From: Molanna angustata
Taxonomy: Eukaryota > Arthropoda > Insecta > Trichoptera > Molannidae
Direction: 5' to 3'
Assembly: GCA_963576475.1 (NCBI GenBank)
Contig: OY754969.1
Location: forward strand, 29,301,388 to 29,365,387
Length of the DNA stretch: 64,000 nt
How positions within the stretch are numbered: the first letter of the stretch is position 1; each line of letters opens with the position of its first letter. The notes beneath the pieces are model-generated. The model searched no databases. It had not been told where the DNA came from and saw only the letters and a program-made list of their open reading frames with translations. Positions 23,901-32,193 of the stretch are shown here, one piece after another. A program made the translations under genes and the position numbers.

Positions 23901-26900
23901 CACACACACACAGACACACACACACACACAGACACACAGACACACACACAGACACACGAAATGTTCTACTCCGAATTCTGAGTAAATCTGTGTATGGAAC
24001 ATATATGCTGCGAAGCCTCTAAGTTGGTGTTTTTTGACTTCAAAGTTGGAAATGCCGTGAAAAAAGTAGACCTCTGCATACAATTCTCGCGTATTCTGGC
24101 TTGAAACATTGTCGATATGTTAAGAGAACAAAGTTCTCCTGAACAAATCGACAGTTGGATAATGTCGATTCATTAAGAGAATTGAATTCTCATGAACGAA
24201 TTGACAGTTGGAAAACTACTGTACCTACTCATTTATTGCTTCTCAGTTGGAATAAATTTCCATTTCGCAAGAAAATCGCAATTCGCGTAACAGCATAGCA
24301 TGAAGTGTTTATTATTAAATTGAAAATATTGTGATACTGATATTAAGACCTATTTTTTTTTTTTATAAGCTAACAATGAAAACAAATTAATATTTATTTT
24401 GTTCATATTACTTAATTATCACATTGAAAATAATGATATATTTAAACATTGTTTTGAATGTTGATTTATGTTGTCTTTCAATAGTACAATAGAATTTTCT
24501 GCATATCAATTGTATTTTCAAAATATTGCCTATTCAAAACAGCACAAAGGAAGTGTATCATGTCACTTATCACCCATTGTCATGCTGCGAATGTTATCGA
24601 TTATTATTATATAAATAAAATGTTGGATTGGTTGAAATATACGTTGAAATACAAGAGATGGAATGGTTAAATATACCTAGTTTTTTTATTTATATTCAAT
24701 GCATGATTTATTAATTATGAAATATAGTAGGGAGGTATTTGTGTTATTGATTTCAATAGATAATATTTTGCATTTGAATGAAATTCTGTGAACCTTTAGA
24801 ACTCTGCACAGATAAGATTCTAATATATAGGTACCATTTGAAACCATTCAAAACAATAGGAAAATCAATGAGAATCCATGTTCCATGTAAAATAATAAGT
24901 GTCTGTATCATTATTTGTTGGTAGGTACCTACTTGTGTAAGGTATAATTGATTTAATAGATAATATTCTGCTTATGAACTGTATGAATCTACAGAGCTCT
25001 GCATCTATATAGTTGATGTCATTAAAAAGTTCGTCGAACGATAGGAAAATAACTGAAATTATATTTACACAAGTCCTAGGTAAGAATATTATAGAAAATA
25101 AAAAAAAAAAAAAACAACAGAGATAGAGTATTGAAGAAGACAAACTGATTGAAACATAAAACGAAGATCAATTATATAAAACTGTTTAATAACTCGGTAA
25201 AAAAGGACAATCTCATATTCCTCAAAAAGGATAGTTGATCAAATTATAAAGATCATTTGATGTGGATCAAATAACTGCAAAACGTGTCGTAATGGACACA
25301 TTGAGAAATATGAATTCAATGCAATGAAACATGATCACAAGAACTACCTATTTATTTTTTAGTTTCAGATTTCATTCGATGTTATCTAACGGATCCATAA
25401 TTGTATTATTCTCTTCAAGTAAATTAAATATTTCTATTAAATCGTTATCTGTATTTTTTGTCGGATACATACGGTACCTATGTTTTACTTTTTTATTGCA
25501 ATGGAAAAATATAACCGAGTACCTACCTATAATATTTTTATTGTTTTTTGTATATAACATTGTTTTTGTTGATGTTTTCCACAAGCACAAAATGTAATAT
25601 TCAAGATTTACAAAACGAGTATTTTTTCACATTTGAAAACCTTTTCTATACTTCGAATTTATAATTTATAATATTTGATTATTAGATTTTTAATAAACAT
25701 ATATAAAGTTTGTTTCCTGTTAACAGAAATACTTGTCCATGAGATAACATGAAAATGCTATTTTCTTAAATATGACTTCGTGACAGTCTCAGATTTTTAC
25801 AAATAACGTAGTGAATTTTTGAGTTCAGCGATGACCTCAATTCATTCGATTTTTAATATTTATTCCTTCCATTGGTATATAAATATATTCAAAATTGATT
25901 CCTATGCATGTATTTTTATAAAATTTCAGGTGACTTCTCTGTACTGCAAGTATCATTCAACCTCTCAAGGCATACAGGATACTTCCTCATCCAAGTGTAC
26001 GTTCCTTGTATTCTAATTGTCGTTCTGTCGTGGGTCTCCTTCTGGATCCATCGTGAGGCCACGTCCGATCGTGTAGGTCTCGGTATCACCACTGTATTGA
26101 CCCTCTCCACCATCAGCCTGGACTCACGGACTGATCTTCCCAAGGTCAGATACGCTACGGCACTGGATTGGTTTTTGTTGATGAGCTTCGGATACTGTAT
26201 CGCTACGCTGTTAGAGTTTGCTGGAGTACATTACTTCACAAAGGTAAGTATGTTTTGATTATTTTTCTATTATTCAAGGTTTGTCCTTGGATCTTGTGAC
26301 ATTATACCTTCGCCAATACATTATTTTGAATTACAAGACGGTGGTTCACCGTAGGATACACGTATTTTAGGATAGCTCCCAGGCTTGTTAAATATTCGTG
26401 TACAAACTAAATATCTGAGATAGACCCCCTTCCTCCATACATGTTTTTTACTCACAATGAGTCAGGAAATCAGTTCCTAAAATTTCTGTATCCTACGGTG
26501 AACCACCCTATATCTTTTTATTCTTCGTGTTCTATTGGGTTCCTCTGACGTTGATGTTGACGATCACTTGGAAGAAACACTCCCTGTCCTGTGCGGTGCA
26601 GAACAGGTCTTCCTCACGCCTCATTCCGGTCCATTCCCGAATGTTTCGGAACCAGGACAGCCTATTCCTGCCGACCCATCTATGACCCTCAATCTTCATC
26701 AACTGAAGGATCGTGCATTTCTTTCCTCTCATTATGTGACCAAAATACGAAGTCTTACGGAGCTTGACTGTTGTGAACAACTGTCTGTCAGTATTCGCTT
26801 TACGCACTATAACTGATACCAATACCAATAAAACTAATTAACTAATTGTTTCAAACTGAACAAAAAATGTTCCTCTACTAAAATTTATTTACCTTTTTAC

Positions 26901-28479
26901 GCAGCGGCCTTCGTTGCTCAGTTGGTGAGTTATCTGACATCTGAGTCAAAAGTCCCGGGTTCGAATTTTGTGTTTTCAGTCTGGATCTGTGAGACGATAA
27001 ATATAATCAACCTTCCGAATGTGACAACTCGTTATTGGGTACATGTTTAATTAATATTATACATAGTACCTACCTGTTCGTTGCCCGAGAAGCAATTAGA
27101 AATAAAAATTAGAATAAAATAAGAAACAACCATTTTGTCCAGTTCAGCATATTCATGCCTTGTGAACGTTTATTTATTATTATTATTTTAGGTGGGTTCA
27201 GGAGAAATTCCTATAGATGACGACGAATGGGAAGAATTAATCGAAGAAACTGGAGGAGATCCATTTGCAGCCAGACAATTAGCTGCAAGAAGAAGGAGCA
27301 GCAACCTACAAAGACCTTGCATTATTGTTAGTAATTTTCCATTGCTATTTTATTTGTATGCTTAAATTATAATCTACTTTAATTTATGCTTACCTTTAAT
27401 TATGATCTGAAGTAACGTATGATTAATATTCTGGTTCCAGAATCCATTATTGGTAAATGGTGGTGCTGGAGGAGGTTCACCATGCGGTGGTGCAGTCAAA
27501 TTGACAATGGAACGGACAACACAGACAGAAAGACGTGTACCACAATGGAGACAATTTGTTTACTGTCTGATGGGAAATGACTCATTCAGGAGGCAAAGGC
27601 AAAGAGAAGCTGGTAATAATTTTTTTTTTTTTTATTAAATATTTATTTTTCATTAAAAATACAAAAGTACATTTGAAAATTAGAAACAAACAATAATTCA
27701 AAAGTATTGCCCCATTAAAAGTGCGGACACTTGTGTATGTTATTATACTTGTGTATAATTATTGTTTTTGTAACACATGAGATCCAACTGTCGATAGCGA
27801 TAGTATTTATAGTTGAAGAATAAGTACCAAACTATAAACCTATAAATCCAAATTATTGAATATTTTAGGATATTTTGTTTTCTACACAACACATGTAGTG
27901 TTGTATGTCAAGATAGGACAGTATGGAGGTCAGTCCTCTTTTCCTACCCGGAATATGAAAACAGCATGATGGTTCTGTATGTATGTTTGGAGATTGTAGT
28001 ATGAAACTATACATATTGTGTATAGGCGACTGCCATACAAATTGTATGAAGCAATGTCGTCACTAAATTCAATTTTTATAAAAATTGTAAAAAAAAAATT
28101 GAGATATACTTCTACAATGTAGATTTTTTTTATAAAAAATTAAATTATCTAGTTGGGACGTTTCGGCTTTTTTCGATATTTTAAAAAAAAATGGAAATAT
28201 AGGCAGTTAAACCTTGTTTGAGAAACATTGGAATTTTTTTGAAAAAAATCAATTTTAGATTTTGTATTTTGTCTATGTTTATACCAATTTTCAGCATTCT
28301 AGCTTTTATGGTTTCTGAGATATACGGAAAAATAAACGAAAAATTTAAAAGTTGATAACCCCTGACTGAAACAAAAATTCAAAATTCTGAGTATTAAAGT
28401 TTTGTAGGCCTATAACTCTTTATATATTCTGAAAATTTGGGCTCTGTAAATTGAGCGAATCAAAAGTTATAAGGGGGAC

Positions 28480-28546
<67 letters not shown>

Positions 28547-31166
28547 AATGTTCTACTCCTAATTCTGAGTAAATCCGTGAATGGAACATATATGCTGCGA
28601 AGCCTCTAAGTTGGTGTTTTTTGACTTCAAAGTTGGAAAAGCTGTGAAAAAAGTAGACCCTACATACAATTCTCATTTATCTAGGATTTAAACTGCATCT
28701 TCCTTCAAGATAATTTTATTCTCTTGAACGAATCGACAATTGGACAACATCAGAAGAAGTTCCTTTTCCTAGGCAGCTGAGACAAGTGTAAGGGAAGACC
28801 ACAAATTACCTGGTTGACGAATGTTTAGAGGAGGATGCGTAGCAGTGAGATATTCAGTGAGTTGCATAGTTAGAAAAGTTGACCCCGCGTGTAACGGAAT
28901 AAGGAGAGGACAAAGAAAATGTATGTTCTTATAAGAAGAATGTATACTATAAACCTTTAATTCTCTATACTATCTAAACATCCATATATAAATATTATTA
29001 ATACGTGAAGCGAAAACTTCGAACCCATTTTAAGCAAAGGTGGAGTGTGATATTTAGCATAGTTAAAGTTCATATGGAGAAGAACTGCAGAATGCTAAAA
29101 TTTATTTTAGATTTAATTATAAAATATATATTTCACGTCAAACCATAGATTGTTTACATTCATAGTGCCCAATATCAAACACGCAATAAAAAACTCAGTT
29201 GTTTTAAATTCAAATAAGAACATGTTAAAGCAAACTACATAATCTACTGTGAAACAATAAACTTAAATGGTACTTAGTCAATTACACTTTACAATATGTG
29301 AAAAGAAAATTGTACCCCTTAATGAATACATGGGGGGCAAGTCTGGTCCAACCGGCGAAATCTCATATCATGGATATAATTATCATTTGGAGTTCTATGA
29401 TATCTAAAGATATTATAGAACTCTATATAATAATTATATCCATGATATGGGTAATCGTGAGGGTTTTGATTTCGCCGGTGGGACCCGACTTGCCCCCCAG
29501 GTAGCTTGTTTAATGCCAAGACGCGTGACACGGACATATTAAACATATCGCTTGGTAAATTCAGGATGAGCGTGCGGCGGTGCTTGGCTCAGCGGGGTGT
29601 ATTAGTATCCTGGTTGATTGTCTCATAATTACTACTATATCATTTTTGTCTTTTCTTTCCTTTCTTTTCTCTCCTTTCCCATTTTTATTATTTCATGTTA
29701 TATGTTAAAATTATAATTATGTGTGTATTATATTATGTAACAGGCAACACGTAATTGGGGCACTACATATTTTACTTATGTCATGTTATATGTTAAAATT
29801 ATAATTGTGTGTGTATTATATTATGTAACAGGCAACACGTAATTGGGGCACTACATATTTTACTTATGTCATGTTATATGTTAAAATTATAATTATGTGT
29901 GTATTATATTATGTAACAGGCAACACGTAATTGGGGCACTACATATTTTACTTATGTCATGTTATATGTTAAAATTATAATTGTGTGTGTATTATATTAT
30001 GTAACAGGCAACACGTAATTGGGGCACTACATATTTTACTTATGTCATGTTATATGTTAAAATTATAATTGTGTGTGTATTATATTATGTAACAGGCAAC
30101 ACGTAATTGGGGCACTACATATTTTACTTATGTCATGTTATATGTTAAAATTATAATTATGTGTGTATTATATTATGTAACAGGCAACACGTAATTGGGG
30201 CACTACATATTTTACTTATGTCATGTTATATGTTAAAATTATAATTGTGTGTGTATTATATTATGTAACAGGCAACACGTAATTGGGGCACTACATATTT
30301 TACTTATGTCATGTTATATGTTAAAATTATAATTATGTGTGTATTATATTATGTAACAGGCAACACGTAATTGGGGCACTACATATTTTACTTATGTCAT
30401 GTTATATGTTAAAATTATAATTGTGTGTGTATTATATTATGTAACAGGCAACACGTAATTGGGGCACTACATATTTTACTTATGTCATATTACTATAATA
30501 TTATTGTTTTAAGTAGTTGTACCTGTTTGTTGCTGAATAAAAAAATAATAAAAAAAAATGACAGTGTGAAATATAAGTATATATTTTAAAATATATATTA
30601 AATCTTAAAGATAATAAGTCCTATTGATTCGTTTCAGAGTACGAAAACGTCTATAACCAACGGGCGACCGTAGATAAAAGGATTTTATCCACGCTTTTTA
30701 CCTTTTTGGCATTTCTCATATACCTACTAAAATTCAGACGGATAAATTTAGACGAATCAAAATAGGAAATCATGTACTTATGATAAATGTTAAATCTCAA
30801 ACGAGTGCGCTGGAGACAAAAAATCTTGTAGCACTCTGTTCACTGTCCAATCCGTGAGGGATTGAACAGTGAACTGGGATGGCGGAACTATTATAACTAT
30901 ATTGACGTGAACTGGCAGGGGGTGTAAATATGTATTTATATTTTTAATTAAACGTGTAGGTACCAAATAATTTCATTTTGTTTGCAGAAAATGGACAGCA
31001 CGGAGCAAATCGTCATATCAACAGTGTGTCTCTTATAGATAGAGCTGCGAGGGTGCTGTTTCCCACATCTTTTGGCCTATTAAACCTCTTCTACTGGCTT
31101 GTATATGTCACATATCAAGAAGACTTTAAATGGACTGATCCGCCAATACACTCATTGAGTCACTGA
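14338..31166 (+). CDS. Grd: Grd: Cys-loop GABA/glycine-like receptor subunit (9 exons, 5' partial)
   Basis: Spliced CDS: 14338-14945, 16363-16430, 17090-17310, 18968-19050, 19671-19805, 25930-26243, 27192-27326, 27441-27612, 30988-31166 (1915 nt, about 638 codons, frame kept throughout). It encodes a subunit of a pentameric ligand-gated channel in the plasma membrane. Visible in order: a variable N-terminal segment; extracellular domain ([31 protein letters not shown]); a Cys-loop with 13 residues between the cysteines; M1 ([19 protein letters not shown]); M2 ([18 protein letters not shown]); M3 ([20 protein letters not shown]); a basic M3-M4 loop; M4 ([17 protein letters not shown]) and a short tail. 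The text matches Drosophila Grd rather than Rdl, whose M2 begins ARVALGVTT. Known for the family: Drosophila GRD with LCCH3 forms GABA-gated cation channels. No in-frame ATG precedes the extracellular domain, so a 5' exon with start codon and signal peptide lies upstream and was not found. Confidence 0.93.
15190..15995. mobile_element. non-autonomous DNA transposon with ~60-bp inverted ends
   Basis: The left end 'gtataaaggctgattttttt' plus 'ggataccgcagcaggtaac' is repeated in reverse complement at 15939-15993 ('gttacctgctgtggtatact', 'aaaaaaatcagcctttatac'). About 800 bp inside, no transposase. It lies in the Grd intron between exons a and b. Confidence 0.75.
16363..16430 (+). CDS. Grd: Grd exon b
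   Basis: A 68-nt exon between TTTTTATTTCAG and GTAAAT. It encodes (G)[20 protein letters not shown] then DM, the start of the conserved ligand-binding domain. Confidence 0.92.
16525..16612 (+). pseudogene. LINE 3'-end fragment
   Basis: 'gtgtcaagatagaaaa', 'atgtggcgttcg', 'ttctctctgcc' and 'agtatgtatgaatg' match the end of the LINE at 18087-18165. It is a second, older copy of the same family's C-terminus and (GTAT)n tail. Confidence 0.75.
16660..17045 (-). pseudogene. antisense LINE C-terminal fragment
   Basis: The minus strand reads [47 protein letters not shown] and a broken end followed by (GAT)n, text typical of insect LINE ORF2 C-termini. It is GC-richer than the surrounding intron and stops about 45 bp before Grd exon c. 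Confidence 0.75.
17090..17310 (+). CDS. Grd: Grd exon c
   Basis: A 221-nt exon after AATATTTTAG with donor GTAATA. It encodes [20 protein letters not shown] and [20 protein letters not shown] through DILYSMR, the core of the extracellular beta sandwich. Only about 45 bp of intron separates it from an antisense LINE fragment. Confidence 0.95.
17425..18165 (+). pseudogene. LINE ORF2 C-terminal fragment, 236-codon ORF
   Basis: The ORF to TGA at 18145-18147 encodes [60 protein letters not shown] and [20 protein letters not shown], ending [14 protein letters not shown], then (GTAT)n. This is the region after the RT domain in a LINE family common in moths and butterflies. It is truncated before the catalytic motif but undisrupted. 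It sits in the Grd intron between exons c and d. Confidence 0.85.
18302..18478 (+). mobile_element. tRNA-derived SINE, family 1
   Basis: The tRNA-like head has box A 'tggtagagcggttatcgc', an anticodon arm 'gcactggctttgtaatccag' (TGT, Thr-like) and box B 'gagttcgaatcc'. The body reads 'gcacaagcatttatgcttag' and 'acttgtttaataaggac', ending A-rich. The acceptor stem is not intact, so it is not a tRNA gene. Further copies: 52870-53050 (minus), fragments at 5968 and 50870. Confidence 0.85.
18968..19050 (+). CDS. Grd: Grd exon d (Cys-loop)
   Basis: An 83-nt exon after ATGTTTCAG with donor GTAAGT. It encodes [20 protein letters not shown] then CPLILGS. The two cysteines are 13 residues apart, the hallmark Cys-loop, with the FPMD motif inside. 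Confidence 0.96.
19671..19805 (+). CDS. Grd: Grd exon e
   Basis: A 135-nt exon after ATCCTTCCAG with donor GTAACT. It encodes [20 protein letters not shown] to FTFTRREG, leading to loop C of the ligand site. The following intron is 6.1 kb, the largest in the assembled part of the gene. Confidence 0.93.
19942..20110. mobile_element. hairpin MITE with ~80-bp arms
   Basis: The left arm 'ttgtttatttccacttattt...tagttcttga' is repeated in reverse complement, with a tip at 'gtgggtttaatcccac'. It lies in Grd intron 5, just 5' of the LINE fragment at 20112. Confidence 0.9.
20112..21205 (+). pseudogene. LINE C-terminal fragment with 3' UTR, split by hairpin MITE
   Basis: [20 protein letters not shown] (20155-20220) and, after the insertion, [40 protein letters not shown] and [20 protein letters not shown] to a TAA at 20884. 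The 3' UTR ends in a (CAATA)n tail. CR1-like C-terminal module. The part up to about 20280 is separated by the hairpin element. Confidence 0.8.
20330..20527. mobile_element. hairpin MITE with ~70-bp arms inside the LINE
   Basis: 'aaattatttatattgactta' through 'tcaataaattaac' is repeated in reverse complement at 20455-20527. The loop contains 'gatgatggacgaaagtccga'. It interrupts the LINE coding text, so it is younger than that LINE. Confidence 0.9.
21425..22165 (+). repeat. 45-bp minisatellite with 270-bp higher-order period
   Basis: About 16 units of 45 bp built on 'taatacggcataaataccgt' and 'caacattgaaaat'. Variant units recur six units apart: 'acattaaaca' lies at 21551 and 21821, exactly 270 bp. 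The minus strand stays open ([15 protein letters not shown] repeats) only because 45 is a multiple of three; it is not a gene. Confidence 0.95.
22184..23064 (+). mobile_element. family A repeat, copy 2
   Basis: It starts 'actagttgcatgtaacacat' directly after the 45-bp array, includes the LINE-like (GTAT) segment at 22340-22410, 'tgataacccctgactgaaac', a poly-G/(AC)n run at 22929-22980 and ends near 'gctgcgaggcctctagttgg'. The right end is lost. Confidence 0.8.
23127..24160 (+). mobile_element. family A repeat, copy 3 (most complete)
   Basis: Uninterrupted copy from 'actagttgcatgtaacacat' to 'gaacaaatcgacagttggat', about 1034 bp. It contains (AC)n at 23897-23957 with interruptions. It lies in Grd intron 5, about 60 bp after copy 2. 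No ORF of note. Confidence 0.85.
24161..25929. other. rest of Grd intron 5, unique-looking AT-rich DNA
   Basis: No LINE or SINE text recognised. Short ORFs at 24865-25143 and 25331-25597 are AT-rich shadows. Confidence 0.5.
25930..26243 (+). CDS. Grd: Grd exon f (M1-M2-M3)
   Basis: A 314-nt exon after AAATTTCAG with donor GTAAGT. It encodes loop C, M1, M2 and M3, ending [10 protein letters not shown]. The M1-M2 hinge reads ATSDRVGLG: Ser-Asp-Arg replaces the Pro-Ala-Arg of anion-selective relatives, and position 2' of M2 is Gly. Confidence 0.97.
26341..26507. mobile_element. MITE with perfect 20-bp inverted ends
   Basis: GGTGGTTCACCGTAGGATAC at 26341-26360 and its exact reverse complement at 26488-26507, 167 bp in all. 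In the Grd intron between exons f and g. Confidence 0.9.
26525..26830 (-). pseudogene. LINE ORF2 C-terminal fragment
   Basis: Minus strand: [60 protein letters not shown]. This GHIMRG...RNIREWTG...DRE module is the common LINE ORF2 C-terminus; a related piece ends the fragment at 9.4 kb. Confidence 0.8.
26905..27135 (+). mobile_element. tRNA-derived SINE, family 2, copy 1
   Basis: Head: 'ttgctcagttggtgagttat' (box A) and 'cccgggttcgaattttg' (box B). Body: 'ttttcagtctggatctgtga', 'gttattgggtacatg', 'cgttgcccgagaagcaatta'. Ends A-rich about 60 bp before Grd exon g. A second copy lies at 45745-45965 on the minus strand. Confidence 0.8.
27192..27326 (+). CDS. Grd: Grd exon g (start of M3-M4 loop)
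   Basis: A 135-nt exon after TATTATTTTAG. It encodes [20 protein letters not shown] to [13 protein letters not shown]: acidic, then arginine-rich cytoplasmic loop. The frame requires the weak donor GTTAGT at 27327. A competing GTAATT four bases downstream would shift the frame. Confidence 0.88.
27441..27612 (+). CDS. Grd: Grd exon h (M3-M4 loop)
   Basis: A 172-nt exon after CTGGTTCCAG with donor GTAATA. It encodes [17 protein letters not shown] through [10 protein letters not shown]: a Gly/Ser-rich then basic cytoplasmic loop without recognisable domains. Confidence 0.88.
27770..28745 (+). mobile_element. family A repeat, copy 4
   Basis: Starts 'taacacatgagatccaactg' (first bases lost) and ends 'cgaatcgacaattgga'. 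It contains the LINE-like segment at 27907-27985, a pure (AC)n of about 62 bp at 28481-28544 and 'atatatgctgcgaagcctct'. In the Grd intron before the last exon. Confidence 0.8.
28746..29331. other. Grd intron 8 interior, no feature recognised
   Basis: AT-rich, no ORF or repeat that could be assigned. Confidence 0.5.
29332..29498. mobile_element. hairpin MITE, copy 2 (GGGGGGCAAGTCTGG ends)
   Basis: Same ends and centre as the element at 14039 ('tatcatggatataattat', 'ggttttgatttcgccggt'), 167 bp, with a small internal deletion. Confidence 0.9.
29505..30560 (+). pseudogene. LINE C-terminal fragment with repeat-filled 3' UTR
   Basis: [20 protein letters not shown] and [18 protein letters not shown] then TAA (29512-29628), followed by a 3' UTR occupied by the 88-bp array and an A-rich end (30535-30560). 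Assignment to a LINE is moderate: the peptide is short, but the layout fits. Confidence 0.55.
29694..30485 (+). repeat. 88-bp minisatellite (9 copies, almost identical)
   Basis: The unit starts 'catgttatatgttaaaatta' and contains 'aacaggcaacacgtaattgg'; spacing is exactly 88 bp. The only variation I saw is A or G in 'aatt[a/g]tgtgtg', in the order A G A G G A G A G. Confidence 0.95.
30630..30700 (+). repeat. dispersed repeat fragment shared with 46385-46460
   Basis: 'gattcgtttcagagtac', 'gggcgaccgtagataaaa' and 'gattttatcc' occur in reverse complement at 46385-46460, upstream of Ac13E exon 2. Confidence 0.65.
30838..30874. repeat. short hairpin
   Basis: GTTCACTGTCCAATCC and GGATTGAACAGTGAAC form a 15-16-bp stem around GTGAG, about 115 bp before the last Grd exon. 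Confidence 0.6.
30988..31166 (+). CDS. Grd: Grd terminal exon (M4 and stop)
   Basis: The last 179 nt, after TTTGTTTGCAG. It encodes [20 protein letters not shown], the M4 helix, a short extracellular tail [11 protein letters not shown] and TGA at 31164-31166. Confidence 0.94.
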
Positions 31167-31349
31167 TTACAATACCCATTTTTTAATCCATATAGCTACC
31201 TACATACAATGACAATTACGAATAAGTTATTTATTAGTCAACGATGCATACAATAGATTCATATACCTATACTTTATTTAAATACTGCATTCTTACAAAT
31301 CTAATATATGTACCAACCTATATTAACGAAATAGTTCAATGCTTTTTTT

Positions 31350-31359
31350 AATAAATAAA
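31350..31359 (+). terminator. candidate Grd polyadenylation signal
   Basis: Two overlapping AATAAA hexamers begin about 185 bp after the Grd stop codon. In AT-rich DNA such hexamers are common, so this is only the first plausible site. Confidence 0.4.
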
Positions 31360-31619
31360 GCCCACGAAAGAACACAGTTAATCAATTAACTGGGTATACA
31401 TCTGGGTATATATTATTAAAAATGTATTTTTTTTTAATTTGCGTACCTATGGCTTTTTACCCCAAAGGGGTGTTATTTGCCAAAAAGCAGTTTAATTGAA
31501 TAAATTTAATGTTTGGTGTGTGAAGATTATGAAAACTCTTTTTTATATCTTTATTTAGTTATTTTTTATAAATTTAACAATTAATATTCTAATTAATTAA
31601 TATTAATATTATTAGTATT

Positions 31620-32160
31620 CAACACAGTACACTGGTCGTATGTTTGTCAAACATCATTTCATTGACCCAAGGCTTCCTGGCAAGTTTTGGTTGTATTGCT
31701 CTATACAGTTTGCCCTTCGTATTAGAGACAAATTCCCAATGAGTTAGCCAATCCTCCATGAGACGTAGCTTTGTAGTTGGAAGAATATCATTCAAAATAA
31801 TAAAGGGGTGAGTCCTTGTACTTGTGGGAAAAAATGTACTGTACTGCTGAGAAAATGGTAGATTCCTTATGAAGTGTCAACATTAATTCTGCATTATCGG
31901 ATTCACTGAAAACTGCCGACTATATTATTCTCATTATTCAGCTTCGATCCATCAGTGTATAGTAATTTCCATTTGCTCCATTTATTTGATATATCTTGGT
32001 TGAAGCGTTTAGAAGCAAAGGTATCTGGAACTATGTCTAACGATTAGATGAGAGTTGAAGTATCAAATAAGCTATGATAGGGGATGGAATTTTAGTAAAA
32101 CTTGTAAAATACACTTCCATAAATTTATGGCTGTTGATTAAAGGAGTTGGTTTTTAATTT
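31620..32160 (-). pseudogene. LINE fragment with RNase H-like segment
   Basis: Minus strand: WSKWKLLYTDGSKLNNENNI (YTDGSK is the first RNase H aspartate motif), a broken middle, then HPFIILNDILPTTKLRLMED, WLTHWEFVSNTKGKLYRAIQ and PKLARKPWVNEMMFD. RNase H at the ORF2 end is typical of I-like and related LINEs. Interrupted by stops. Confidence 0.65.
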
Positions 32161-32193
32161 TTCCAAAAAGTTTTTTTTATTTACAAGGTACTA

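Noticed and set aside
26905..26975. tRNA gene
   Set aside because: The tRNA-like head is followed by a body shared with 45745-45965, so it is a SINE.
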